A stretch of 64,000 nt of DNA from positions 1 through 64,000 of the forward strand of contig JALQPE010000571.1 in NCBI GenBank assembly GCA_030407315.1, in the 5' to 3' direction. This DNA is from Asparagopsis taxiformis. Lineage: Eukaryota; Rhodophyta; Florideophyceae; Bonnemaisoniales; Bonnemaisoniaceae. The position numbers and the translations under genes were made by a program. Below are positions 20,403 through 32,664 of this stretch, piece after piece (positions within the stretch are counted from its first letter, which is position 1; every line of letters begins with the position of its first letter). The notes below the pieces were generated by a model. The model did no database searches. It was not told the DNA's origin and was given only the letters and a program-made list of their open reading frames with translations.

Positions 20403-23238
20403 ATGGCGCAGGACGGTGATACTCTCCCCAGCTGGCTGCGCGCCAGCGTTCCTTCCGGTGAAGAAGCTGCGACGCCGATACGTTCGCCATCGGCGGCTCC
20501 GCGTCCCGCTTCGCCATCTCCTATGAGCCCCGAGAGCCCATTTTATCTGTCAATGGCCCAAGCTTCATCTGCCAGCGCGCCGGTTGCCGCGTCGTCAAGT
20601 GCGCATAACGCGGATAATGTCGGTGCGTCATCGGGTGTTGTTGCGACAGTGGATGTAACCGCTACACCCGCGGCTGGGAGTCGTGCCAACGTTGGCGTGC
20701 CTCTTCGTTCCGTACCTGCCCCTTCTTCCGTGTCGCTCCCTTCGGCCGCGCAGCGCGTCCCCGTCGCCGCTCCGCGTGCGCGTTACGACGACCCTTCTGC
20801 GTTCCGGTTCCTGCCGCGCGCGATGCCAACTTGGTCCGAATTGAGTCGCGTCCAATATTTTCCTCGGCGTTTCCTATGGACGCGTATCGCCGATGTCAAC
20901 CGCTATGCGGTATTACCTGGCCACAAGAACGCGCAAGCCGTATGGGATGTGCGACACGAGGCGGCGTGGTGCGACTTGGCTGTACCTTCGAACCTTCCTT
21001 GCGACACTTCCTGGAGGACGCGGCGGATGAGCGGTTGGTGCGTCACTTGGCGCGTCTTCGCACAATGCGCCGTGACGAGTTCGCGCATCTTGACCCCTGG
21101 GCGGCGGCGCCTAGCGCCGGTTTCTTGTTGGACGGCGGCGTCCCCTGGAATGATGTTGAACGGGAGGGAGAAGTTAGTGAGCCTTGGTTTTTCGACGCGG
21201 GGATGCGCTCCGAGGCGCGTCGTGAATTGCGCTTGCGTCGCACGACCGGTTACTTCGTTACGCATCGCGACGTCGAATTTCGCGAGTTCCCAGAAGATCG
21301 CGTGAGTTCCTTCTTCCCGCGCTACGACCCGCGCGACTGGCCTGACGCTCCCGAATCGCTGTCCGTTCCCCTGCCGTGCGTCTTCCATTATGCACCATCT
21401 GTCCTTCTTGGTCTTGATGTTCCGGTCGAGACGCGTTCCTACTTCTGGGCCGTGGCGCTTAGCGAATGGGTCGTGATGGTGGCCTGCGCCTGGCTTCATG
21501 TCGCGTTCGTCGAGCGTCGTTTCGTTCGCTTGAGCGACCGGCTCATCGCCGGTATCGAGAGCGTTGGCGCTGCGGCGGTCGTTCGTGGCGGCACCTATTC
21601 AGTCGCGCACTTAGAAAGTCTCTTGTCGGAGCATCGCGCGTGTCCATGGGACGAGACGCCTGTCTTCGACGTGGCTCCCGGCGTGGACTTCAATGAAGGT
21701 GGCCAGTGGCTACCGTGGAGCGCGGAACGCGGCGTCGTGGATTGGGCGCATGGCGCGCTCGGAGTTCACAGGCATACGGAGATCCCTCACTTGCTATTGA
21801 AGTCGCCGCGCAACCCTTCACGTAGCGCGTTCGCGCATCTAGAAGCGGGCGACGTCGTTACCGTGGATGCTGTCTTGTCGGCGTTGTCTTCTAACGAGTT
21901 GCATGTGATGCGCGCAACGAACTCGCGGGAATATGCGCAGTACCTTGGGATGGCCGCGTTGTTGGCCGTTGAGCGCCGGCGATTCCGCGATGGGCGCTAC
22001 TCGTTGTTCTCCGAAGCACCACGGGCTCCTATCGACGTTGCGCAGTTAGGACGCGGCGTTGCGTGCGGAGTACGTAAAGGTGTACAACGAGTTACAAGAA
22101 CTGAAGAAAGCCACTCAAGGTCAAGGCGCCGCCAACATGCCTGGCGAAGCGGGTGCAAGTGCGGCGACGGCTAGCGGCGCGGCATCGGGTTCGGCGGTTG
22201 TTGGCGAGAGTGCAGAAGCGCCCACGGCGGTGGCTGGTGACGACGCTGGTGCAGTCGCTGGTTCGTCGGCGGCAGACGGGCTACAAACTCAACTTTCTTC
22301 GGCCAAGCAGGGTCGAGATGAAGCGTTGTCGCGCGTGACGTCGGTCGCGCAAGCTCGCGACGAGGCTTTGGGGCGACGAGGCTTTGGGGCGACTTAGCGC
22401 GGCCACCAGAGCGCTCGACGAGGCAATCAAGGCGCGCGATGATGCGTCTGAGGCACGTGACGAAGCCGTGTCGGTCCTGCGCGAGACTCGGAAGACGTTG
22501 GCGGAATCGGAGGAGCGCGAAGCCGCGCTAAAACGCAAGGTCGAAGACGACGCTGCGCGTATTGAGCGTATGCACGAAGACATCGGGAAGTTGCAAGGTC
22601 GTGCAGCGGCGTACAGGAAGGAGGCTGAGGGTGATCGGGCGGTGCTAGCGAATCTTCGAACTCGCTGTGACGCTGCGGTGACGGCGCAACAGACGGCGCA
22701 GAGTGCGCTCGTCGAAGTCGAAGCCAACTTGGAAGCAGAAAGGGGGCGGTCGTCGGCTCGTATCGCTGCGGTGCGCGACGAATATCGCGCGCGAGAAAGG
22801 GATACCGTGCTCAAGGTTCAAGACACTATCGAACGCGCGCACCGGTTGGGTTCGGCGTTGAACGATGTCGTTGGCTTCCTGCAGCGGTCCCCGACTGGGT
22901 CCGTGGGCGAGAAAGAGTCAGCTGGCGAAACGCAGTCCGTGAGCGAGTTGCGCGCAGAAGCGGTACGTGGCGTTGCGGGGAGCGTTGGCTCAGGACGCGG
23001 CGGTGCACGGCCCATGACGCGTTCGCGCGCGGCCGCGGCTTCGACGGGTCGCACAAGTATTCCTCCCCTTCGGATTGGCGTACATGATGGGCGCGTCGTT
23101 CGGGTGTTGAATCCCGAACGGCGACGCGGTCACCAGGCAGATACGGCTTCGAGCCGCGCTCGTTCGCGCAATACGGCGGGTAGTTCGTCAAGCCGTCACA
23201 CGCGTCGAGACGATGACACGCGCGCACCTCCGTCCTGA
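20403..23238 (+). pseudogene. Antisense accessory gene of the Ty3 element, frameshifted
   Basis: The gene runs opposite to gag-pol, beginning at ATG 20403 just inside the 3' LTR, and covers about 945 codons in four frame segments. The N-terminal part is Ser/Pro/Ala-rich. A folded-looking middle follows (Trp/Phe-rich, about 20780-22040), then an Ala/Gly linker, a coiled coil (about 22400-22850) and an Arg-rich tail. Breaks lie near 20985, near 22050, and at a 16-bp tandem duplication around 22357-22392; removing one unit restores the frame there. I do not recognise the family. Coiled coil plus basic tail suggests a nucleic-acid-binding or structural protein, by inference only. Antisense genes at this position are known in some plant Ty3 elements. 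Confidence 0.6.
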
Positions 23239-25096
23239 TTCTTGCTCCGTTCAATTAGCACGCATTACATTCTCCTTGCAATAAACTCGTCTTGTTGGTA
23301 TCTACGTGTCGCCCTTCCCGCCTCTTGGTTCCTCCACTTGGTACACGCGCTGTAGTGTGACGCTGGGGGCCGGCCGGTACTCGGCGTGCCAGATCATGAG
23401 GCACGCAAGCGTCGGTGTGCCTTCGGTAAGGACGCGCGTGTCGTGGCTCAAAGCCGTATGTGCCCGTTGTCCACGTCGCCGTTCGGGGGACAACCGGACG
23501 AAGTCGGCCATCAACACGTGCCGATATTTCCAGCATGCGTTGGGTTGCGTGTGTTGTGGAACTTGAGAGGGGGGTGAACGGGGTGAGTTGGGGCGGCCGG
23601 TACGCCGGAGCGCGATCGTCGTAATGCGTTCGCTTCGTCGGTTCGTCGCGCGTGGTTCTCGCCGCCGCGGGTTAATTCCATCGCGCGTTCGCTCGCGGTC
23701 GCGTCATCGGTTCGTTGCTACGCGCCTTCGTTTTTCGCCTTCGCGTCGCCTCGCTTGCTACCTACGTTCGTGTCTCACTATCGCATCCGCTGTTCCATGG
23801 CTAGAGCGGGGCGAAAGGGCCTTATTCGCGGGCTCCCGTGTGGGTCGCCTCTTTCTTTTTGTAGACTAGGCCTCATTCTCCGCGCTTTCGCTGAGGGGGA
23901 GATGCGCGCGTGAATGCCACTATATTCTCGGTGGAGACCGGCGTACGTCCAGGTGACTGCGTCTTTCCACCGAGTTCGAGATGCTCGCTGGAGGCTGCGC
24001 GTGTTGTCGTCCAATCAAATGACGGCAGCGAGGGACGGCTTGTCACGGCGTGGGGGGTCAGTGTGGCGGCGGCGCAATCCAGGTGCCCCTTCGCCAACAA
24101 TTTTCTCGTGGGACAATTTTTGCGGGACGGTCAAATTGCTATTCCGCCGGGCCAGACTGCGCACCCAATTTCGGAGCCGCTCCCCTATTTTCGCGCGAAA
24201 CCCATCGTTGGTTCCAGCCCATCGCACATCTCCTAGAGTCAGTCAGGGAGTTAGTCGGTGCCGGGCTTGCACGCATTTTCCAGGTTGTGCGCCGACATAC
24301 GTGAGCGGGACTCTCAGTACGTGACATGGCGCGACCTCTGCGTGGCGGTAGGCGGTTATTGAGGGTTGCATAGCGTGGGCGACGAGTAGCTGCAGGGCGA
24401 ACGAAGAGCGGTCGAAGCGCGGGCGAGGAGTGATACGTGGTGTCTCCTGGCAGTCTTGGCGCGACTTGCGCAGCGGTTCCCGAACCTCGCACAGGTGGTC
24501 AGCGGGCGGCGCCTAGGGCGTAAGCGAGTGGGTTCGATTCCCACGCATCGACGGCGTTCTGCGCGACGCGTGTTAGCACCAGCAATACAAAACGTTCGTT
24601 TGTAGGCTTCGCACAAGCGTTCAACTTCCCAGTTAGTCTAGCCCAGTGTGGATTGCCTCCGTGCGGATAGCTGACGCGAGTAGTAACGCGACGCGCAAGC
24701 GACGAATCATGTGCGGCCTGTCGGACGAGTGCGTCAGCGGCTCGCGAGCGGCGTCGCTCCATTGCGTGCGGCGACCGTTCCAAGTCATTCAGCGATAGAA
24801 CGTCAGTTGCGCAGGGCGCGGTGAAACTTCGTCTGACGTCGCGACTGACGTTTTCGTGCGGTGTCACGTTATCGACTGAACCGGTTCGAGAGTACTGGGC
24901 GCTGCGGGCACACGAAATAGACGGCAAGGATGATATGTCGGCGCGCTTTTTCGCATACGCGTCGGAGCGAGCCTCATGGTCCTGGCCCGTTTTCTCCATG
25001 AGATCTGCAGGCGTCCTCCTTGGTTCGTATGCCGCTCTTGGCTTGGCGGTTCTGCACGTTAGTTGCGTGGCGGGCGATGGCGCGTCCTCTTGTCCG
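23239..25096. other. Non-coding interior of the Ty3 element
   Basis: This GC-rich space lies between the 3' ends of pol (minus) and the antisense gene (plus), which converge here. No recognisable domain is seen on either strand. A tRNA T-arm-like stem at 24526-24544 lacks the rest of a tRNA. Confidence 0.5.
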
Positions 25097-28000
25097 CTAA
25101 CCGCGAACTGGAGCGACTGGGTGGCGTCCGGCGCGGTTTGGTGACGCTTGTCGCTTCCGGCGTGCGTTTCTTCGGCGGGGTCCCCGGCGGTCGCGTGACG
25201 TAGCGCGGTCGGGCTCGGTGTCGCTCGAAGCGGTTCGCTTTAGGTCCTTGCGAAAACGTGCGACAATAGGTGCGGGTAGTGAGCCCACGGGTTCCCAGGT
25301 ATCATCGCGCGGCGAATATCCTTTCCAGCGCACTCGGAAAACGGCTTCCCCAGCATCGTCAATGCCTTCGGCCATGAGTTTGTCAATCATAAATTCGCGC
25401 GTTCCGTACCCAGACTCTGGACTAACTTTGCGCGAAGCTTCGAGGTCGCGTTCGCTGCGTTGCGTAGCGTCGTTAGCGGCTTCCGTTGCGGTAGCATCTT
25501 CCTCGTCGTCTAGCGGGGAAGGCGCGGGCGTCGCAATACGCGGTGCGACACGGATGCGGTCGGAACTAACGAGCTCGGGCACGCCATCTATTACGATTTC
25601 GTAGGTATGGCCGCGACAGCCTTACAGGGAAAGGGCCGGAGACGGGGTAGTCCAATTTCGACGCACGCGCTCCTTCGTCTCGCTGCGCTTGAGTCGTCGC
25701 TCCCGCGCGGGTATCCAAGTAGACTTGGTCACCCACCTTGATTTCCTTGTTCACTGCGCGTACGCCGCGGTCGAAATCCCGTTTATACCGCGCTTGCGCC
25801 TTCTTCAGCGCGTTTGCTGCGCGCGCGTAGGCGTCCGATAATCGCGCTAGAAATTCCATGCGGAGAAACGGCGTGCTGCGAATCGTGTCCACTTGTTCCG
25901 TTCCCAGCGATACGGGGTAGCGTGTGAGCGTAAGTTCGAACGGCGACGTATTCGTCGAGCGGTGTATCGCGCGGTTGTAAGCGTACGCTAGCGCGTCTAA
26001 GTGCTCGTCCCAATCTCTGCGCTCTTCATCTACATAATGGCGCAGCGTCGCGACGATGGTGCGGTTCATGCGCTCGATTTGTCCGTTCGATTGCGGATGG
26101 TACGTCGTTGTGAATATGTTTCGCGTACCCATCAGCGCGCAAGTCTCCTGAAACAGCTTCGAGCGGAATTGCGGCCCATTGTCCGAAAGTAGCGTGCGCG
26201 GCGGTCCATAGACGAACACCCAATCTCGGCAAAATGCCTTCGCAACGGCGAGCGCGGATACGCGTCCGAGCGCGATGAGTCGGCAGAGTTTGCTATAGCG
26301 GTCTGCGATTACAAGTACGAAGCGGCGTTGGCGCGGAGTCTCGGGCAGCGGCCCAAGGATATCGATAGCGACGTCTTCGAGCGGGCGCGTCGCGGGGAAT
26401 AGCTTCAGGGCGTTCGTGTGGCGATATTGCGTAACGCGGTTACGTGCGCACGCGTCGCACTGTCTCACGGTGGTGTAGACGTCCACGCTCATCATCGGCC
26501 AGTAGTACGCGCGTCGGATTGCGTCATACATGCGTCGCGCGCCCGGATGTCCTGCAGTTACCGCGTAATGGTTAGCTCGCAAAATGCGCCCCTTAATCGC
26601 TTCGGGCACGACTATCTGCGTGGCGTCGTCGAGCGGCGCGGTCCTCATAAGTATCCCATCGGGGGACAGGTGAAAGCGCGACTGCGGCGCGGTTTCGACA
26701 TCGCGCTTCGCGTTTTGGCAGAATTCGTCCGTCGCTTGCTCGCGAATCCACTCGTCAGTGGACACGGGCGGTTCGATGCACGACCGAGTTGCCAGTAGGC
26801 AGTCCAAACTCGGGTAGTATTCTGCGTAGTCGCATAGTAGCGCGGTATCGGTTCGCGCATAAGCGTCCGCGTGCGGTTCAACGATATTCGCGGCGTCGAA
26901 GCAGGGTATCTCGTCCGGTATTTCCGTCTCGTCGCCGCTTCGCGTGGCCATTCGCGAGAGCGCGTCGGCGATGACATGGCGTTTACCCTTTTTATATTCG
27001 ACATCGAACTCGAACTCGGCGAGTCGCAATCGCCAGCGCGCCAGCCGTCCTTCTGCAGAGGTCATGTTTAGAATCCAGCGCAGCGAATTGTGGTCCGTGC
27101 GAACCGTGAACTTCCGTCCTTCTAGATACGCACGTAGTAGTAACACTGCCCATACCACCGCGAGGCATTCGCGTTCCGTCGTCGAATAGTTTCGCTCCGC
27201 GTCGTTAAGCGTGCGCGACCAGTATCCGACTGGATGTAACGTGTCTTCGTCCGCGTCTAGCTGTAATAATGCGCATCCGATTTGTCCTTGCGACGCGTCG
27301 GTATCGAGCACGTATGGGTTTCCCTCGCGGCAGGCGAAGAATAGGCGGAGATAGCATCGCTCGTCGCAATGATTCGAACGCGCGCGTTTGCTCTGGCGTC
27401 GGCGCGGGTAGGTTATCTCCTTGGTCCTTTTTCAACAGCTGCGTGAGCGGCGCGGCTATGAACGCGAATTTCTCGACGAATCGGCGGTATACGTTGCATG
27501 TTCCCAGAAAGCTGCGCAGCTGCGTTTTCGTCGTCGGATACGTCGCATCGCGCAGCGCGTCGCATTTCGTCGTCGGCACGGATAGCTTTCCAGGCGAAAT
27601 AGTATGTCCCAGGTAGTCTACCGAGCGCTTGAAGAACTCAGTCTTCGCGAATTTAAGCGAAACGCCAGCGCGTCCGAGGATTCCCAGTATCTCGTCGACG
27701 TGATGCACGTGCGCGTTTACGTCGGCGGAGAAGATGATTACGTCATCCAGGTAGACTAGGCAGTGCTGCCATTTCACGTTCGCGAGCAAGATATCGAGCG
27801 CGCGCTGAAACGTCGCGGGCGCGTTCGACAGTCCGAAGGGCATGCGGCGGAAGCGATACGTACCAACATGCGACGTAAACGTAGTCTTGTCGCGGTCGGC
27901 GTGCGCTACTGGGATCTGCCAGTATCCCGAGTTGCAGTCCAGCGTAGTGAAAACCGTCGCGTTACCGAGCGAATCGACGCAATCGTCCATGCGCGGAATC

Positions 28001-29271
28001 GGATACGCGTCCTTGACGGTGGCGGCGTTTAAGCGGCGGTAGTCGATGCAGAAGCGGGAAGTCCCGTCCTTCTTAGGCACGACTACGACCGGGCTCGCCC
28101 ACTCCGATGTAGCAGGTTCGATCACTCCAGCGCGGAGCATCTTATCCACTTGCGTACGGATAATTTCGCGCGACGCGTGTCCGGCGCGGTACGGCGGTTG
28201 GTTGACGGGGGTCGCCCCCGGAACCAGTTCGATGCGGTGTTCTGTCGCGTGGATGGCTCCAAGCGTGCCATTCCACATTTGCTCGTGCTTTCGCAGCATC
28301 TCGATAATTCGCGCGTGTAGGTCGTCGTCTACTCGCTCATCGCGTAGCGTCGCGCGTAGGAGGTCTTCCCAGTGCGGCGTCGCGTTCGCAATTCCGTCGG
28401 CTTCGCGCAGGTCCGGCGGGTTCGTCGCGTTGCATGGCGTCGCATCGTCGGGCGGTCGGTCTTGTGGAGTCGGCGCCTCTTGCGCAACTTGTAGGCAACC
28501 TACGGGGTTGGGCACCGCGGCGCCCAGCGTCATGCCTTTGGGCAATACCTGGAGGCGGGTGCCGGCGTTGTGCACGTGCACGCTGAAGGGCACGTTCCTT
28601 TTAACCAGCGTTTCACCGTTGGCTAGACGAAGCAACTTCTGCCCGTAGAGGTTAGTCGCGGGTATCGTGATGCAGCGTCCGTGAGCGCCCGTGGTGACTT
28701 CGATAGCCTGCGTCGCGTGCGGCGGAATCGACGTGCGGCGCGCAACGCGGATTGGTGCGAAATCTGTTGGTCGGGTAGTCTTGGGGGTCGGTGCGCGGCG
28801 CGGTTTCGTCGGCGTGCGTGGGAGCATCGGAACGTGGTCCCCATAGCGGTTTCGCAACGCGCGCTGCGGCCCAGTATAGATCATCCGAACCACGCGGTCG
28901 ATGAAGTCTGCTCCCAGAATGCAAGGGACGGATAAGCGCGGCATCACCAGGAAAGTTTGAAGGTGCGCGCGGGCACCTAGAAGAACGCTAAGTCGCAACG
29001 ACGCGTTCGGCGCGAGGCGTCGTCCATTCGCGTCGATAATCGCGCAGCGCAGCGTTGGCGGCGTAGCGTGGCGCTTCCAATCAGCGCCTAATACGTTCTC
29101 GCGAATGAGACTCGGGCCCGCGCCGGTATCAAGCACAGCGGTCACCGCGGTGGCCGTGCGTAGATTATATCCGACGCGTATCTCGAGTTTGTAGTTCGCG
29201 GTGGGGGTCTGAAACAGGACCACTGTTTCGGGTGGTAACGGAGGCGGTTTTTCGCGCGGCGGTTGCGTCAT
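25097..29271 (-). pseudogene. pol: Ty3 pol: protease, RT, RNase H, integrase, chromodomain
   Basis: Read from ATG 29269-29271. The aspartic protease motif LDTGAGPS is at about residues 48-54. RT follows with YLDDV (residues 507-511). RNase H begins with DTDAS after a single-base frame break near 27315. The integrase has the HHCC finger (GHPGARRMYDAIRRAYYW, then CDAC) and the D-D-E core (IDILG, LSDNGPQF, IERMNR). A second frame break near 25605-25620 precedes the chromodomain (FRVRWKGYSPRDDTWEPVG, about 25340-25280). The polyprotein makes, cuts and integrates the cDNA; the chromodomain usually directs integration to particular chromatin. Both breaks are small and every catalytic motif is present, so they are recent lesions or sequence errors. 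Gag and pol lie in different frames. Confidence 0.93.
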
Positions 29272-29315
29272 CGCGCGTCGCGTATCCGTTGGATGGAGAG
29301 GAGTCGGCCCACCCG

Positions 29316-31286
29316 CTACGACTCCTCGTAGGCGTTTCCCGGGTCTTCTGCGAAGCGAACCGAGTGGGGCGTGAGCTGCTCGCCGTCGTGCGCGTCGTCT
29401 TCGCGCGTGCGTTCGCTTTCGCGCTCGCGTGCGTCATCGTCCGCGGAAACTTCGAAAACCTGAACGTTACGCTGCAGGTTCAGTTCTTCGGGCGTTAGGC
29501 GCGCGTGGCTATGCATCTCGCGAATCGCGGCCTGTTGCTCGGATGAGAGCAGCGGGCAGCTTACCATGGGGTGTCCGAACTTCCGGCATATCAGACAGCG
29601 GAACGCCGCTGTGCGAGACGTGTCGGCCGGTGCCGTCTGTCTCACGATAGGCGGTGGGTAAGTTGCGCGCGGTATGTGCGCCGTGTACGGTCCCGCGCGT
29701 TCGCGTTCTCGGTCGTCGTTATGCGCAAAGCGTCGCGAGCGGTCGGCGGGCGATGCGTCGCGAGAGCGTGGCGTGCGATAATTCGACGAAGGTGTGCCAA
29801 GCGAGGTTGGACTTCGCATGGGGCTCGGGGTCGAGAACTTCCGTTCGCGCGGAGCGTGCGGCGTCGCGGCGGAGGTTGAGACGTTTGGCGATGAGAAGCC
29901 TGATGGCGGGGTATGCCCCACGGTCAGTGCTTGCATCGTTGGTGTCTCCTCCTCTTCCACGTAGAGCGCAGGCGTTCGTCGCAGTAGCGGTCGCGCGCTC
30001 GTCGTCGGCGTCATCGCTCGGTGTGTGTCCCCGTGGCTCTGCGCCATAGAGACTAGCTCTCGAAAGGTGTATCGACGCGGGTCGCGAGACAGCGCGTCCC
30101 GTACGAGGTGTTGCGCATAGGGTCGTAGACCATCGACGAAAATAGAAACCAGCGTTCGCTCGCTAAACGCATCGCCGCAGCGCAGCGCGCGGCGTCGTAG
30201 TCTCGTAGCGAATTGTGTTTCGGTTTCCTTCGGGTCTTGCGTTTGTTGCGCCACGTCACGATACGCTTGCGCGACGTCGCCTTCGCGCGCATAGGTTAGC
30301 AGGAGCCACTGAACGGCTTCCGCGTAGCACGTAATCGAATCGACGCCCGCACGCGCTCCTCGGAACGTTCGTCCCACGTACGTTTGGAACGTGTCGCGCG
30401 CCTCGTCGGCGAGGAAATACTTGAGAATCGGCAACGCTGCGCCTTCGGATACGCCGGTGTCGTCGCATGCGCTCTTGAAATACTTCAGGAACGATAGCAC
30501 GGCGATTCCGTCAGCGCCCGTGAAATTCTCTCCCTGCATCGAATGGCGCACCATCTTCGCGGTGTTAGCCAATTCGCTCGCAATTGCTCGGTTAAACGCG
30601 CGGTCCGTATTACGCAAGCGGTACGTGCGATACGAAAGCGCGCGCGTGAACAGCTCGTTCAACGGCTGGATCTCTACCAGCCCGGGATGCGCGGGTCCAT
30701 TGTCACTATCCGAATGCGGGTGGTCGTCGAATGACAGGTCCTGGCGCGCCAGTTCCAGCCATCCTTCGGGTTCCGCGTCGCGCGCGTAGTTCGTAGGGGT
30801 CGCGCGCGCTGCGGTTCGCGTTCGGTTTTCGCGCGCAGCGACGTTCGCGCGTTCGGTGTTGTGCTCCTCGCGGGAGTCCATCGTAGTGACGATTAGGTTG
30901 TGGACTTGCGCCCTCATCTGAGCCGTTAGTCCACGTGATTGGCCCTTGATAGCGCGGTCCACCGCGGCTCGTACTTCAGCCTGGAGCATGCATTGGAACG
31001 TAGGGTCGTCCACTACTTGTCGAACCAAGCTCGGAAGCGTTGCGGACGGCGTAGCGTGCACGTCGGAAACGCGGAACTCGGCCTCGCGCTTCGTTGCGGC
31101 GCCGTCGTCGGACGTTTGCGCGTCGTCGTCGATACTCGCGAGCGCTTGCGTCGGTAACGGCGGCCACGGAGAAGCGGTAGGGTCAGGGATATGTGAAGCG
31201 ACCAGCGCGTCGACTGCGTGCGTTTGCGACGCGACTGGCGGCGGTTCGGTCGGCGCGTTCGATCGCTCGGGCGCGGATGGATCCAT
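29316..31286 (-). CDS. gag: Ty3 gag
   Basis: An intact 656-codon frame from ATG 31284-31286. A Pro/Ala-rich start leads into a helical capsid-like region (FLADEARDTFQTYVG, later TQFATRLRRRALRCGDAFSE). A Ser/Pro-rich region and one CCHC zinc knuckle, CLICRKFGHPMVSC, follow near the C-terminus. Gag packages the element RNA and forms the particle. The stop is 45 bp before the pol ATG and the frames differ, so pol must be reached by frameshifting or separate initiation. Homologous segments occur in the truncated gag at 38867-40688. Confidence 0.9.
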   Translation of the reverse strand: MDPSAPERSNAPTEPPPVASQTHAVDALVASHIPDPTASPWPPLPTQALASIDDDAQTSDDGAATKREAEFRVSDVHATPSATLPSLVRQVVDDPTFQCMLQAEVRAAVDRAIKGQSRGLTAQMRAQVHNLIVTTMDSREEHNTERANVAARENRTRTAARATPTNYARDAEPEGWLELARQDLSFDDHPHSDSDNGPAHPGLVEIQPLNELFTRALSYRTYRLRNTDRAFNRAIASELANTAKMVRHSMQGENFTGADGIAVLSFLKYFKSACDDTGVSEGAALPILKYFLADEARDTFQTYVGRTFRGARAGVDSITCYAEAVQWLLLTYAREGDVAQAYRDVAQQTQDPKETETQFATRLRRRALRCGDAFSERTLVSIFVDGLRPYAQHLVRDALSRDPRRYTFRELVSMAQSHGDTHRAMTPTTSARPLLRRTPALYVEEEETPTMQALTVGHTPPSGFSSPNVSTSAATPHAPRERKFSTPSPMRSPTSLGTPSSNYRTPRSRDASPADRSRRFAHNDDRERERAGPYTAHIPRATYPPPIVRQTAPADTSRTAAFRCLICRKFGHPMVSCPLLSSEQQAAIREMHSHARLTPEELNLQRNVQVFEVSADDDARERESERTREDDAHDGEQLTPHSVRFAEDPGNAYEES

Positions 31287-31863
31287 CGGCGCGGTTGCGT
31301 TCGATCGTCGCCTAGGGAAAAGGGAAAAAGGGATGATGGGGAAGGAGAAAGGGGAATTCGGCGCGCGTCAAAATCTCGCGTCGGCGCGTCGAAAAATTGG
31401 CAAGTAAAAAGGGAAGCGCTTCCCGAAAATTGTCTGCGTATCGGGCGCGCGTAGTAAGGGTGAGGGGGACAAGTTCGCTCGCAGGAGGGCTTCTTCCTCG
31501 CTCGGAACGCGCAAAGACGGGTCTCGATCGTCCGCGAACCCAATATTTTCGGCACCGCCGAACCCGCGTTAGGGTTGCGAACTAGCGCGCGCACGCGCTG
31601 CGTCTTCGATCGCGTCGTTCCGCGCGGCGAATCGTCGTAGTAGAGGTAGGGTAGTTATACAAACCAGAGAGGCTATAGCACCGCTTCCGGGATAGCGATA
31701 CGCGCGCACGCGTCAATCGCCCTCGCTGTCGCGCACGACGAACGGATAAAAGAAGAATTAGAGTAAGCGATAAGTTTGGCGTCCCGTGTTTTCCCCAAGC
31801 GGAGTTTCTGTGCTTCGCTGAGTTCGCACGTCGGTTCGCGCAATTCTAGGTCGAGAGACCAGT
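31287..31863 (-). other. Ty3 leader with primer-binding site at 31844-31861
   Basis: The leader lies between the 5' LTR and gag. In element orientation, two bases after the LTR, TGGTCTCTCGACCTAGAA starts with TGG, complementary to a tRNA CCA end. The identical 18-mer occurs at the same place in the second LTR element (40779-40796). I cannot assign the tRNA from memory. Confidence 0.8.
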
Positions 31864-32664
31864 TGTAGGACCAGCCGGGGTGGCGATCGCTAGGAGAGTT
31901 CTAGAATTGCAGCCGTGTCAGGGCGAGGTGAACCGTAACGCGCTGGTTGAACTTGCGTTCGCGCGTCGCTCGGTCGCGCTGGCGAACGGGTGGTACAACG
32001 GCGGAACGCGTAGGGAACGATCGCAACACGGGATTCGCGGGCCGGCGCAAGCCGTGATCTCAGGGTGAGATCACCGAGTAAACTCGAGCACGACGCGATC
32101 CACACAGGGGTCGTAAATCCCTGGCCTAGTGGCGTGCGACGCAACGCGCGCTATCGCGGTGCGACGCGGTTCGACGATCGGTTTATGCGCAGCGCGCACG
32201 CGAACGTCGGCGATCGTGAGCAACCCGCACGCAACGTTGTAACGCAATCGGTCCTCGCGACTCGCTAAACGCTTAACTCGTAGCTGCGAAGATGCTGGCT
32301 GTTTATTGGTAAGGTGCGAAGCTGAACGACCATTAATAGCTAACTACTAAAGGACAGGCTGTCCTACCGTGGCCGGCCGGCGGCCGCTCGCTCGCACGCG
32401 AAAAAGGGAAATATTTGGGAAAAAGACTTTCGTCATAAAAAACCCAAAAAGGGGAAATAAAGGGAAATTCGCAAAAGGCGCTACACGTGGCGCCAAGCTC
32501 GCAGGTTCGTTCGCGCGCACGCGCTCGCTCAGGCGCGCCGTGACACGTAATCGGTTCGCCACGCGTACGCTCGCTTGCTAACTAACTCAGCGCGGATGCA
32601 CGCGGACTCAACTCGTCGATATCGCTCAACCCGCGTTCGCGTTAGCGGCATAAAGTGCACCACA
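31864..32664 (-). repeat. 5' LTR of the Ty3 element
   Basis: This 801-bp LTR is the partner of 19421-20220, with TG/CA ends. It is followed on the right by target duplication CCATA (32665-32669) and then by CACTA copy 2 transposase sequence. Confidence 0.95.

Larger units (their letters stand above)
19421..32664 (-). mobile_element. Ty3-type chromodomain LTR retrotransposon
   Basis: The element has two 800-bp LTRs, a primer-binding site, gag, pol with protease-RT-RNase H-integrase-chromodomain order, and a G-rich polypurine tract, all on the minus strand. It is flanked by a perfect 5-bp target duplication, CCATA (19416-19420 and 32665-32669). By eye the LTRs differ at about six positions in 800, so the insertion is recent. 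It is clearly more GC-rich than its surroundings. It also holds a long plus-strand gene next to the 3' LTR. Integrase order before the chromodomain fits chromoviruses. Confidence 0.95.

Noticed and set aside
24484..24546. tRNA-like T-arm (GTGGGTTCGATTCCCAC)
   Set aside because: The T-stem is perfect, but no anticodon arm or matching acceptor strand lies upstream. It is inside the Ty3 element and is probably chance or a relic.
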